Below are positions 1 to 10,574 of a DNA stretch of 64,000 nucleotides, in pieces. The DNA is from Kappaphycus alvarezii. Taxonomy: Eukaryota > Rhodophyta > Florideophyceae > Gigartinales > Solieriaceae. The position numbers and the translations under genes were made by a program. Below the pieces are notes generated by a model that searched no databases, had not been told where the DNA came from, and worked only from the letters and a program-made list of their open reading frames with translations. The stretch is from positions 558,001-622,000 of the forward strand of contig NADL03000523.1 of assembly GCA_002205965.3 (NCBI GenBank). Direction: 5' to 3'. Positions within the stretch are counted from its first letter, which is position 1. Each line of letters begins with the position of its first letter.

Positions 1-1189
1 TCGTAGGTTTCGCGTGCGAACTTTTCTATCCCGACTTCGTGATTTGGATTGAGACGAGTTTATACGTGTGATAGGATCTGATGTAAGCAATGATAACGTG
101 GAGACTGCTGGGAGGTGAGAAAAATATCGGGCACCTCCTGGTCTTAGGTTAATAAAGTACTACGTAACTGAGACCTAAAATAAGGCAACCACGAATATAA
201 AAGCGCAAATATTTAAATACAAAAAGATATTTTGGACTGCTTTCTTGACCTTTCATTTGTTAGCCCATTGCGAAAAGGACTATGCGCAACGGTTTGTTCC
301 TTTTTCATGCAAAGAAAAGCCATGAACGCCTATAAGGCAGATTCAAAATCCCTTCTAGCAAACCTCTATCCATTCTTCTAATGAGGAACAACCAAAAAAC
401 GCCAACTGTAAATAAGAACACCATTTGTGAAAAAGAGACGAATCATCCCTTCAAAGCAAAAAAGTCACTCTGCATTTTTCCCCTCAAAATTAGAACTAGC
501 TTTCAACAACTGAATGTATGCAGAATTATATTTTGATCATGCCAAGTTACAGCTGTTTCCTTCTAGAGGTCCATTTCAAAGTTCTAACAAATGCTTAGTT
601 CTTGCCACCTCTTCTAGGGACCACATTTCTGGGAAAAAACGTCTCCGTTCGTATTACTGGAAACTTTCTGTCAGTAACAATTCAATGCCTGCAAAAAAAT
701 TCTTATTGACTTACTATATGTTTGTCTATCTGTCAAAGTCCGCCTGATTTTCTACGCCTGCACATTTACGCATCGGCTCAGATCGAAGCGTAAAGTCTTG
801 ATATTTTCTATGACAAAAATTGTTGCTCTGAATATTGTTGTTTATTTTGCTGAAGAATACGCTTATATAAATATAACCCTCCAACTCACTTTTCCCCTCA
901 TTTTCTAAAATTCACAGTCATCAGGAACAGTGTTATCCCAGATTCCTTAAGTTATGGTGAACACGAAATTTGGACTATCGTAACGCATTTATTCTCTGCC
1001 TACAGTTAAATTACATTCCATTGCAATGAGGCCTGGTAAATTTCTAAACTGAAGTCAAAATACGGATAGCTTAGTGTGTCCCAGTAACGACGGTAAAGTT
1101 ACTCTTGACTCATTCAAAAGGGCAACTCTCTCGAATCATACGTACGGTCCCTCCAAGCTTCCAGATGAGAAAGTCACATTCTTCTTCCA
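1..1189. other. AT-rich intergenic DNA, no gene seen
   Basis: This stretch is AT-rich with short open frames in several phases. The longest (514-747, plus, 77 codons) shows no recognisable domain and no supporting context. It ends at the target-site duplication of the retrotransposon that follows. Confidence 0.6.
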
Positions 1190-1194
1190 GTAAC
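1190..1194. repeat. Target-site duplication, left copy (GTAAC)
   Basis: GTAAC lies immediately before the left LTR, which starts TGTAGTGC. The same five bases follow the right LTR at 15412-15416. A 5-bp duplication is the usual size for Ty3/gypsy integrases and fixes the element ends. Confidence 0.85.
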
Positions 1195-2169
1195 TGTAGT
1201 GCAATCCGGGTTCGGGTCAGGCCGGTAGACCAGAGGATGTAGGGTGATCAGAGTCTGGCTCCGGAAGACCAGAAAGTAGATTGGAAACGACCAACAAAAA
1301 AGGGGAACCAACAACAACACAACCAACAACAACGCGGAGGGCGAAGAAAAGGGAGAGGGGTGAAGTTCGTATGCCATAATTCAAGCGCGACCGAAGTGGC
1401 GCCCACGGGGTGAGCCTTTTAAAAGTTCCTGGAATCATGGGTCTCCTGTAAGCAGTAGGTTTGCACAGCTGAAGGGGCCTGGGTTTCGGTATAGGGTGGT
1501 GGTAGAGCGGAGGGGGACGCGGGACGCGCCGGAGTGAAAGAGGACGCTTACCCTGAGTCGGTTCGCAAACGCACGCGCGTCGGCTTCGCCGGGAAACAGG
1601 GGTTCACTCGATCGTGCTTCTTACTTCCAAAAAGAGAGGAGTTCGGAGCCTCCGACGGTACCGTTTACAATTGAAGCAACTGGCTGGCTCCTAGTTCTTT
1701 CAGTACAACTTGCGCTGCTTCAGCGAAATAGCTTATCGCTACGAAAATTAGCGATTCGATAGGCTTGTGGCTGGGAAGCCATCTCATACAAATATCCACA
1801 AAGTATCCAGTGTCAGGGCGTTCTGCGCTCTACATTCAGTAATGCGTACCACGGAGTGCCACGCTCTATGCAAGAATATCTAGTGTGACCACCCATGCCA
1901 CACTGCCACCTGCACATCCTGTCCGTGTAATGTACATTGCACTCTGTAAGTGCAAAACTTGTTAGCCAGGTGTAAACCATTTGTACATACAGTAGGTAGC
2001 CTGCTTACTGTGCTGCGACATGCGGTAGTAGCCTGGCCTTGGCCCACGTCGATTAGTGAATAGTAACATCCAAAAAAAGTAAACCATATCATTCCCGAAT
2101 AGCTTCCATCATTTCCTTCACTGCGCGCGATCGGCGGCGACGCACACCTGCGTACCGCCTTGCACCACA
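1195..2169 (-). repeat. 3' LTR of the Ty3/gypsy element
   Basis: It matches 14433-15411 almost end to end. It runs TG...CA on the plus strand (TGTAGTGCAATC to TTGCACCACA) and carries several short ORFs also seen in the other LTR, which I regard as chance. A purine tract lies just inside it (2170-2184, minus sense). Confidence 0.9.
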
Positions 2170-2184
2170 CAGCCCCCCCCCATC
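2170..2184 (-). promoter_or_regulatory. Polypurine tract (plus-strand priming site)
   Basis: On the minus strand GATGGGGGGGGGCTG abuts the TGTGGTGC start of the 3' LTR. A G-rich purine run directly upstream of the 3' LTR is where plus-strand DNA synthesis is primed in LTR elements. The final CTG is not pure purine, so the exact cut site is uncertain. Confidence 0.7.
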
Positions 2185-3433
2185 ACTCGCAGATCGAGCG
2201 CATGGATCAGCGGGCCAGGTGTGTTGGGAGACAGTGGTTGATGCACGGTAAGGATGCCGACATGGTAGTGACGCTACCCGATTACGTTCATTGTGACGCC
2301 TCATCCCGAATTAAAAGTCATCGTTTTAGTGACAATCCATGATCGTGAGTCGGTCCCATGTAAGAGAGGCGGAGAGGACTTGGCCTTTGAGCTGCCACAG
2401 TGGCCTCTGTGTGTCTGCTTAGTAGGTGGGGGAGGGGCATTGTGCGGGTGGCGCCCGGGTCGTAGGTGCGAATCAGGCTGAATCGCCCCAGCTGACTGTA
2501 GGGTGCCAATGGATACGTCCGTGTAGTGCGTCGAGAGAAGTACGTGTCGAATTTCCCTTGCCCATACGTTGGGGGGAGGGGGGGGTGCGTACCGGATGTA
2601 CGATGACCGACCACATTCGGCTTTCCTCAGTCTGTATTTTGTGGTTGTTGTGGGTCGCGGTTTCAACAATAAATAACCGGAAGAGCTTGTGGTTCGTGGC
2701 CTTGCTCGTTGTGTCCCAACGCCGCGGGAGGCAGAGGCGGTAACGCACACCGCATTGGGTAAAGTCGGGGGGGAGGGGCGCGTAGGTAGGTGTAGTGTGG
2801 CGCGTAGGTACTGTTCCGACAAAATAAATGGCACGCACCAAAGCCTTATGTAGGGTCTCGAGGGTGGTGGATAGCTTCCTGGCACAGTACAAGGGTGACC
2901 ATGTCGGGTCTGTACGTGTCCTGAAATTCCAAAATAATTTCGGGCTTGTACCTCGGGGGTCACGAGGTTCCACAGGGGGCGCCAAAAAATAAAATCAAAA
3001 AGACACGCAACGTGTTCTGATTGGCCGTCAGGGCGAGTGCACGGGTGTGGAGTGAGCTCGTGGGCCCCGCTCGGGATTCCATGCATTTTAAGCCGAGTTG
3101 CATTTTTGCGGTTGGTGGGTCGCACCAACTTGCAATTTCTTCCATGTCTCATGTCGGCTTCGTTTCACTTTCCATTCTTCCCCATTCCTCCCTCTCCAAC
3201 GCCTTCTTCACCCTCTCCCCTCTCTTCTCTTTCCCATTCTTCACCCAATGCTCTTCCTTCCTCCTTCGCTTCTCACTCTTTGTCCATCCCTTCTCCCTCC
3301 TCCATTCTCCGACTCTTTCGTTGCCCTTTCTTGTCCTTCCCCACCTCTTCTTCCGGTTCGGCTGGGCGTCCTCTTTGCCTCGCGCAGCTTTTAGCCCTTG
3401 CGTTCCGCTCCGATCTTCTGTTGACCGAGTAAC
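2170..3433. other. Internal non-pol segment between 3' LTR and the opposite-strand gene
   Basis: This 1.26-kb segment is GC-rich. It has long overlapping open frames on the minus strand (for example 2301-3152 and 2473-2985), but none resembles a known protein and they overlap in several phases, so I do not call them genes. From about 3150 to 3420 the plus strand is a long pyrimidine-rich stretch leading into the ATG at 3434. It may be the promoter or leader of that gene. Confidence 0.45.
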
Positions 3434-5754
3434 ATGGGTGAGCGTCGAGCGCCCTGGCGTCCTCACCGGGCAGGTTATCCTCCGTTCGACGACAATCCTC
3501 GTCGCGATCGGTACTTCTCTCGTCGCCTCGCAGCTGTCGCTGGTCCCGCAGGCCGATTAGCGCCAGTCTACTCACTGGAAAACCGTTGAAATCGTGCTGA
3601 CGATGAACGCTACGCGCAACCCACCGATCCAGGTCGCCTCAACCTTACCGATTTCGAGGGGCGTACACCCCTTGATCATCTAGATCTGTTCCTCCGCGCT
3701 CCCTTGTGGCATCACCTAGCTGTCAGCGATACTCAGGAGTGTGCACGCTTCGCTGTCGATGGAATGCTACCTGGAGGCTTCCCGCTTTCGGCAGTCAACC
3801 GCCGCGAATGGCGCATGTACGGCGCGATCAACCCCGCACTGCTGAAACCTAACCGCGGTCAGATATTTGGTCGTACGAAGACCCTGGAACGTGCCATGTG
3901 TACGCATGTTCAACAGGTTGGCCGTCAGTTCCGTCGGCAACGAGGGCGTCGGATCATTCCACAGAACATCGATGTGGCGTGCGTCTTCTATCGGCGTCCG
4001 GACGACGACACCTACTATGACTGTTTGATGACTTGGATGGTTGCGAACCAAGTGCAGAACGCTACGTGCAACGAAAATCTGGATCCTCTTCAGTTGGATC
4101 CCAGTGACATGATTGCCGGGGTACTCCCTCCGGCTGAGTTGCGTTACCTCCCGCGTCACCGCGCTATAAGTCCAGCAACCCACGCTCACAGCAGCGAGCT
4201 GGAGCTAGCCCGTGTGGAGCGGCGCATGCGGAAGCGCTTTGGCTACCTCGTCCCGTATGGGCGACAGGAGGTATGGCTCGTTCGCTCCGATGAACTTTCC
4301 AACCTCTATGCCGTCCCATGACCTGATTGGCATCGTCTCGAAGTGCCCGACGGCTTCCTTGCCCTTCTCCCAGCTATCCTTTCCTATCGCTGCACATAGT
4401 TCGCCCGAATCTACAGTACACCTTATTGGGCGGTGTTCTATGCAGGATGGGCGGCCAGCGTGGCGGCCGCGTTCTTGTGGGAGATATACTCTTACGGCCG
4501 CGTGTTGTGCTTTCCTCCCTTTGTCCTCCGCATAATCGGGGATATGAAGGAGCAGCTGGTCAGGCCCTTGGGAGGTCGGGATAAAGTTCAAGAGCTGACT
4601 TTCTGGCTGGGCTTCGCAGCGGACATCAACTGGGATGATGCTAACCAGGTACTGCAGGAGTGGAACCGCAGGGTGGATCATGAGTGCCTAGATCCGAAGT
4701 TCCTTGGCCGTCGTGATCCTCACTGTGGGGACTTTATCTTTGTTGACCCCTGGACGAGTGTCTGCGTCCCGCCTCACGATAAATAGGACCTCTGCTCGGT
4801 ACCGCCTGCAATGCCAATGGGGCACCCTTGTGGATACGTCATCGTGCGTGAAGGGGAATGTGGCAGCGATCCTTTGACAGCAACGACTGCGGCTGCTCAC
4901 CCAGCTCCGGTGCCCAACCGTCCCACACAAGACCGTCTCATCGGCCGTGGCCGTCATCTTGTGGGTTCCGCTGCTCTGCCCACTGGTTCGTACAACGCCC
5001 AACGCGGAAGGGCCATCGATGTCGTTGGAAAGAGTACGGACGAAGATCGCGATCGGTTGGTGTTCCCTTTCCGGCTGCGCGATATCCAATACCGCCAGCA
5101 TCCACCACTTCCTGAGTCAGTATTCCTCCAGCCTGTGCGCGAGTACCTTCTCGCTGCAGGGATTCCCAAGGGTCCGGACGAGGGTCGTGACCTTACACGG
5201 GAGTATGAGGTCACGACCCTCGTCGGGACCTCCAGATAGCTCTTGATCGCTTGAACCCGTGCCGTGAAGGCATGCGTTCCCCCATTTACCGCGACGTGGT
5301 GGGTCATTTTTTGCGCGGAGCTGGTGTCGTGTATCCCGTTCTGACGCAATCCACGGACGGACGCGCCATCATCGAAGCCCATGTGGGGCACTGCCTGGAA
5401 ACACCGGTGGAAAACGCAATCGAGCCCGCAGTCGAGGTCTTGGACTTGACGAGTCCTGCGGGTACAGGACTCCGACGCCGACGCGGAAGTATCTCAGCTT
5501 CTCCCGTCCAACCTACGAAGTTGAGGAAGCGTGTTGAGTCCCAGGACAAGCAGGGGGCTCGGAAAAGTATGGAGACACCAATGCAGGCCTTCATTCATGC
5601 CATCATCGCTCAGGCCGTGTACGCGTCTATTAGGAGACAAGGAATTGAGGGGGTTCCATGCGCAATCACGGCAGCTAGTGAAGCGCTGTTGCCGACTACG
5701 CCCGATGCTTCGTCCGAGCGAGTTAGTTACTTGCTTAATCATGTTAGTTAAGTT
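3434..5754 (+). pseudogene. Unrecognised opposite-strand gene carried by the retrotransposon
   Basis: From the ATG at 3434 one plus-strand frame stays protein-like to about 5239, broken by isolated stops near 3587, 4319, 4400, 4784 and 5237. A second frame carries on from 5251 to a stop at 5751. The conceptual product is roughly 750 residues. It includes a stretch rich in Arg/Trp/Asp and a C-terminal basic region with a short Arg run near 5470. I recognise no domain. The gene faces pol and stops 48 bp short of the pol stop at 5800. Antisense extra ORFs between pol and the 3' LTR are known in some plant Tat-lineage Ty3/gypsy elements, so this is probably element-encoded rather than a host insertion. 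At least two stops (TGA at 3587 and 4319) could come from CGA by C-to-T change. Confidence 0.55.
5171..5230. repeat. Near-perfect inverted repeat (22-bp arms, 16-nt loop)
   Basis: The arms 5171-5192 and 5209-5230 pair with a single mismatch around a 16-nt loop. The hairpin lies at the end of the first frame of the opposite-strand gene, just before its stop at 5237-5239. It could act in termination or RNA stability on either strand. Its role is unknown. Confidence 0.8.
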
Positions 5755-5799
5755 GTTGTGATCATGGAGGGGGATCGGTACTGCATACATCAAGGAGGC

Positions 5800-6250
5800 T
5801 TAGCCCATTTGCGCTTCGTCGAAGTCGTAGGGTACTGCAACATCCTTGCGCTTGCAATAGCAGAGTATGTCGGAGCGTGGGACATGCTTTACCGGTTCCC
5901 ATGTACTGTGCTCCGTCGGTTCGCCGTACCACTTGATTCTTAGCAGCGATTGTCCCTCTTCATCCAACGTCATGTCTATGACCTCATCGATCACTTGTTC
6001 ACTAGTCTTCTGTTTTGTGAGAGGCTCGGGGTCCTCCGCCATCCCTTCAGATGGGCCAACCGTACCCCGCATGGGGTATCTACGGTAATACTGTACAATG
6101 CGTGAGCGAGGGATGTGCTCGGGCTATTTCCAAGAATTCTGGTCCGATGGGTGATCAATCCACTTGACTTGATACTTTCTTGTACCGTCCGGCTCGTCCT
6201 ATGTCTAACTAATTCTTCTACATGGTATTCGCGATCGGCGATGATCCTTC
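5800..6250 (-). pseudogene. Pol C-terminus: two tandem chromodomains
   Basis: Two chromodomain-like modules follow one another. The first (about 6075-6230) starts EYHVEELVRHR and, after a one-base frame change, goes on with YQVKWIDHP and HIPRSRIVQYYRR. The second (5842-6000) has VIDEVIDM, LLRIKWYG, STWEPVKHVPRSDI and CYCKRK, and is intact in its frame. Upstream is a Lys/Arg-rich stretch (KASKRKRKVRR) that could be a nuclear localisation signal. Chromodomains fused to integrase steer insertion to marked chromatin in this retrotransposon group, normally as a single copy. The frame change and a stop inside the first copy suggest decay or sequence error. The pol stop is at 5800. Confidence 0.8.
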
Positions 6251-6337
6251 TTACCTTCCTCTTCCTTTTACTTGCCTTGCGTCGCGATCCAGAACCTGCC
6301 ATCGACGTAGCCTTCACCGAAGCTGTCCCTAGATTCC

Positions 6338-7516
6338 CTAGGTTCTCCTCATGAAGGGATCCCTTCCCTTCGGGGGTCGTGGGTCCTCGTTTGGTGGCGA
6401 CGCTCGCAGTTCTTCTCCCCCAGCTGGGACTTGAGCTGCTTGCCGTTGAAGTCGAGTACTACGACGTACCATACCCTCCGGTTTAGCGTCCCACCGTAAT
6501 CCAGTGCGAGGCGCTGAGTCGTCCTCTTCGTCAGGGAGGATAACTTGACCATGGTCCTCATCGAACTCTTCATACTGCGCGATAGCTTGCCATTCCTCTC
6601 CTGGTATAGGGGCGAAGAGAGGCTCATCGACATTCTTCATTCTAGGCGGAGTATCTTCACTTTCTTCTATCTCTTGGCCTTCTACTACTGCCTGGCCCTC
6701 TTGATAGTGCATCTCTATAGGTTGATCTGGAATCTCATAGGGTTTTGTGCTGTTGACCACCTCCTCCGGATGTTCCGGAGTATCTATCGAACTTGGGGGT
6801 ACAAAAATGGTTGGGCGTAGATCTTCTGCGTTCCGGTAAGCTTCCGCAGTACTACTCGGGAGTAGTGCGCGTAGCCCATCAGCGGACACGTCACGCCATG
6901 GCGCACGGGTGATTACTCCATGTGTGCGAGATGAGATCGGTGCCAGGACCGCGTTCGGTTCAGGAGGCAGGTCTTTATTCTCAGTTCGCCTCTGCGCGTC
7001 TTTTACTTTCGTGGACGGCGCGGTAGGCGCGCTCTCACTTACCGAAGCTGGTGGCGGGGCTTTCACGACCCTGTCACGCGATATGCGCTCGTATTGGCGT
7101 CCTATGTGGGCGACAGCAGTCTTCTCGTCGGCGGCGACGATCTTGTACGGACCATCAGCAAGTAGAGCTAGCTTGTGCTTAGGTTGTTCCTTGCTGAAGT
7201 ATTCCTTACGGATAAAGACGTAGGATCCAGGCCCTATTTACTCTCTTGACTTGCCCATACGTTCATCTAAGTTACGCTTGTACCCTTCTTTTGCCTTCGC
7301 TAGTTCATTACCGGCAGTGGTCATCAGTTTCTCGAGCCAAGCCTTCCACTTCTACATATACTTCGAATGGTCAGGTTGCTCCTCGAAAATCTTAGGTCGG
7401 GCTTGTATCGACATCGGTGGTGGCTGCTTGCTCAAGACCAATTCGAACGGTGCCATCTTCGTCGATGTGTGCGGTTGCGTGTTGTAGGCGTACGTCACCG
7501 ATCCGAGAAACATGTC
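6338..7516 (-). pseudogene. Integrase C-terminal region and Pro/Glu-rich tether
   Basis: This continues the integrase core in the same frame, interrupted by stops at 7517-7519, near 7350 and near 7237. It includes the recognisable post-core segment (NTQPHTSTKMAPFELVL) and a GPGSYVFIRKEYF block. That block is typical of the SH3-like integrase C-terminal domain of Ty3/gypsy elements. From 7066 to 6338 the frame is open and encodes an acidic, Pro-rich linker of about 240 residues leading to the basic stretch and chromodomains. Confidence 0.75.
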
Positions 7517-8258
7517 CTAGTCTCTTGGATGGTCGGTGACGTAATGCCGTAATGCGGCTAGTAAGGTCCGGTTGAATCTCTCTACTTGTCCATTCGCTTG
7601 CGGGTAGGAAGTAGTTGTGAATAACTTCTCAATCCCTAAAAAATTACAGATGTGTACGAATGTACGGGAAGTGAACTGCGTCCCATTATCGGAAAGTAAT
7701 TTCTGAGGTGGTCCGTAGACAAACAACCAGTCCTCCACAAAGGCCTTGGCGATCTCTGCGGCGGTAATATTTCGTAGCGGGACTGTGCGGACCAACTCAG
7801 TGAAGCGGTCCGTGATTACCAACACGTAGCGGTAACCTCTTGGTGAGCGGATTAACTACCCAAGTATATCGATGGCCACCATCTCGAAAGGATCCGTCGC
7901 TGGGAAGAGTTGCATCTGTGATGCATTCTTCCGTAGTTTCACCCGTTCCCTTGCACAGGTCGGGCATAAGGCAACTGTTGCGCATGCTTCTATTGCCATT
8001 ACAGGGCAATAGAAGTGCCTACGTAACATGTAATACATCTTGCGGACCCCCGGATGGGCCGTCAACTTGGTGTGATGGCTTAGGTATAGTACACGGTTCT
8101 TGATGGAATCAGGAATCACTATCTGCGGGAATGCTTCCAACGTGCGAATGGGGACACCGTCCTCATTGAACGAAAATGGCAGCCCTTCCTTCCCATTAAG
8201 ATGGGAACTGATTTGTGAGCAAAACGGATCACGGAACTGTGCCATAAGAAGTTCGCTT
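7517..8258 (-). pseudogene. Integrase zinc-binding and catalytic core
   Basis: The HHCC zinc-binding module is visible (LSHHTKLTAHPGVRKM, then CPTC), followed by the first catalytic Asp in VAIDILG. A TAG at 7856-7858 interrupts the same frame directly afterwards. The core then continues with LVITDRF, the second Asp in LLSDNGTQFTS and the Glu in NGQVERFNRT. All three DDE residues are therefore present. The stop after HPRD (7517-7519) sits where related integrases have Trp, as expected from TGG to TAG. The enzyme would insert element cDNA into chromosomes. This copy is probably non-functional because of the stops. Confidence 0.9.
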
Positions 8259-8358
8259 CAGGTGATTTATTTCACTATGGAGGGATTTGAAGAGTATTCT
8301 TGCATGAGAAGTGAATCTATGTCTGCGTAATAGTCTCTCAAAGCCCTCGAAGCGTCCT

Positions 8359-8870
8359 TTAGGGCGACAGAAGTAGAGTCGGGGATGGTTTCGGAATTTC
8401 GTCCCACCCCATGGGCAATATCTCGGACGAACTATCGTCAATTGTCTGATAACGGGCCGGTGCTGAAGTTAATATTTCGCCGAGGAGGCACGAGACCTCC
8501 GTGTCGACTTCCACTGTAGTCTCTCCCGCGGTCTTTAGGCGTGAAATTATGTTCGCTTGGCAGTTCTTAATACCTTTCTTGTACTGCACATCAAAGTCGT
8601 ACTCGCTTAAGCGAAGTCTCTAGCGCATGATACGACCAGAATGGTCGCTCACAGATAGAAGCCATCTGAGCGAAGCATGATCAGTGTGTACGGTGAAATG
8701 TTCCATCATTAGTTATGGTCTTAGAGTGAGCAGTGACCAAACAACTGCTAAACATTCCTTCTCCGTGACGGAGTAGTTCTTCTCCGCAGCGGTGAGGGAG
8801 CGGCTCCAATATCCAATTGGTTTTCGCTCTCCACCCTCGTGGGTCTGAGAGAGCGCCAACCAATTTGATA
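8359..8870 (-). pseudogene. RNase H domain, frameshifted
   Basis: The RNase H start ([12 protein letters not shown]) is followed, after a one-base frame change near 8855, by [15 protein letters not shown] and [14 protein letters not shown]. These are the standard blocks of Ty3-type RNase H. The C-terminal part ends with a DFDVQYKKGIKNCQAN segment, the link between RNase H and integrase. A TAG interrupts LMR-RLRL where relatives have Trp. The domain would remove the RNA strand during reverse transcription. Confidence 0.85.
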
Positions 8871-9353
8871 ATCACTACCGTCGGTGTCGACCGAGTAGGG
8901 AAGTCCTAACTTTGGTAGAGCAAGCACCGGCGGTTCAGTGACTGGTGTCAAAAGCGTATTGAACGCCTGTGCTTCCTCTTCACTAAGAGGAGGTAGCTCA
9001 AAAGGCATCTCATTCTTGAGAAGCTTATTGAGTGGTCCGGTAATATGAGAGAACCGTGGAACGAAGCGTCGATATACATTACAAATTCCTAGAAAGTACT
9101 TAAGCTCGGTTTGATCGCGAGGGTTTTTCGCGTCCTTCAAAGCGGCGGTTACTGTCTTGTCCGTTTCGAGGGGGCCTGGACGGATCTTGTGGCCAAGATA
9201 ATGGACTTTGTCCGTGAAGAAGTCGCACTTAGAAAGCTTCAACGTAATACCTGCACGATGCATACAAGCGAGGATATCCTCCACATGCCCAGGGTGAGGT
9301 GGCGCGTTCGATGACTCCGAGTTGGAGCATGCGATCGATTTAGGCTTGAGCAA
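8748..9353 (-). pseudogene. Reverse transcriptase C-terminal half (connection to RNase H)
   Basis: The frame carries HVEDILACMHRAGITLKL and KCDFFTDKVHYLGHKI, then FLGICNVYRRFVPRFSHI and a PLNKLLK block. These are the thumb/connection blocks of Ty3-type RT. They join directly to the RT N-terminal SPWA block at 9285-9292, so the palm between them, including the catalytic YxDD motif, is absent. In related elements this missing piece is about 135 residues (about 400 bp). The enzyme cannot work without it. Confidence 0.88.
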
Positions 9354-9639
9354 CGGCTCGTTGCTTTGGGCCGGCCCGATACGGCTGCGAGCAGATTGGC
9401 TTGGTATCCGGCTGCAGGTCGATGCGGTGTTCCACTGTGTTTATCTTTCCGAGCGTACTATCCCACATTTCCGGGAACTTCATGAGCATTTCTCGTACTC
9501 GTTCCTGTCCTTCCTTCGACAGATGCTCCAGGTTGGCGTCGTCCAAGTTCGGTTTATCTGCAGTGTCCTTGTCCAATGTACGTTGAATGAACTTGTACAT
9601 CTTGTATTTCTTATCCTGCGAAAATCGAGAGAGGGTCAC
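9286..9639 (-). pseudogene. Reverse transcriptase N-terminal part
   Basis: The sequence includes VEHRIDLQPDTKPICSQPY, the classic entry block of Ty3/gypsy RT, then a TAA at 9340-9342 where relatives have an acidic residue, and IDRMLQLGVIERATSPWA in the same frame. The homology stops at the deletion junction. The start overlaps the end of the protease frame by 4 bases in another phase, so protease and RT are not in one open frame here. Confidence 0.85.
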
Positions 9640-10574
9640 AGAGAGTAACGGATCGTCTCCGGGGGGGAGGAAACTGAGAGCCCCCCCGGATTGGTTTGAT
9701 CACTGGTTACATCTCTAGTTGTCCTCATGTAACGAGTAGAGTCCAATGTGACGGGATCTTGTACCAGTGGTAGGTAGGATTCCTGCGGTTTCATCTCAAG
9801 AACCTCCATAATTTGTATCATGCTGGGAATCACAAAAGAGGGTTGCGGCAGTGCAGTTCCTAATACCATTCCTTTTGGAAGTAGAAAGTCTTTTGCAGAG
9901 CAGTTGGCAACCAGAATAGTGAAAGTTTGAAGTGATTCAACTTTGTGTACACCATTGGCGGCCATTATGCCGTGTCGGTGGAAGTTCCGTTGATTAGGTT
10001 CGATTAAGATCGGACCGACGCGCTGCGCTGTTGCATGAACGAAAGTCTGACTCCTGGCGGGGATCAGTACACGCTCGGCTGACTTGGTCTTATTAGAGTT
10101 GCGTCCCGTCCACTTCGGAGCATGTAGGCTCTCTTGAATCTCCTTCTGTTCCCATTTCAGTCCCTTGACCGGTTCCAAAGGTCGTCGTACGATCGTCAAT
10201 TCCGTTCCATCATCCATTACTACCTTGCGCGAGCGGGGATAGATGGGTTCAATGAACCTGTCACAGAAATCGCATCCCAGGATCACGGGCGCTGCTAAAC
10301 TTGCACAGACAATGAAATCGACTTTTACTGTGTAGTTGCCGAAGCGAGCTACCAGGGCTGCGATCCCCAAAGAGCGGATCAATCGATCATTAGCATCTCT
10401 AACGGTAGTTAACCCCGTCATTCGCAAGTTAGCAAGCGATTCTTCTGGCAATAAGCTCTGGTGCACAAAGTTTGGACCTGCCCCAGTGTCCAGCACAGTC
10501 AACCGACGTGCCGTTGCGGTAGTAGTGAGTTCAATATCGGCGTATACCTTGTAGTTACGTTTGTGCATTAACAA
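9636..10574 (-). CDS. Retropepsin-type aspartic protease of the retrotransposon
   Basis: 312 codons, open throughout. The active-site block VLDTGAGPNFV lies at residues 27-37 (catalytic Asp about residue 29), and the second retropepsin block VILGCDFCDRF lies about 90 residues later. Viral-type retropepsins have one DTG per subunit and act as dimers, which fits. The long C-terminal tail has no clear domain and probably links to RT. The enzyme would cut the Gag-Pol precursor. This is the best-preserved part of the element. The start at 10574 is the first Met of the frame, and the original protein probably ran in from gag. Confidence 0.85.
   Translation of the reverse strand: MLMHKRNYKVYADIELTTTATARRLTVLDTGAGPNFVHQSLLPEESLANLRMTGLTTVRDANDRLIRSLGIAALVARFGNYTVKVDFIVCASLAAPVILGCDFCDRFIEPIYPRSRKVVMDDGTELTIVRRPLEPVKGLKWEQKEIQESLHAPKWTGRNSNKTKSAERVLIPARSQTFVHATAQRVGPILIEPNQRNFHRHGIMAANGVHKVESLQTFTILVANCSAKDFLLPKGMVLGTALPQPSFVIPSMIQIMEVLEMKPQESYLPLVQDPVTLDSTRYMRTTRDVTSDQTNPGGLSVSSPPETIRYSL

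Noticed and set aside
2301-3152. 283-codon minus-strand ORF inside the retrotransposon
   Set aside because: Several overlapping frames are open in this GC-rich stretch, none has a recognisable motif, and it lies outside the gag-pol reading.
7236-9342. A reassigned stop codon (UAR read as an amino acid)
   Set aside because: The stops replace different residues (Trp, an acidic residue and others), and the CK1-like gene and paralog A end normally at single stops without internal UAR.
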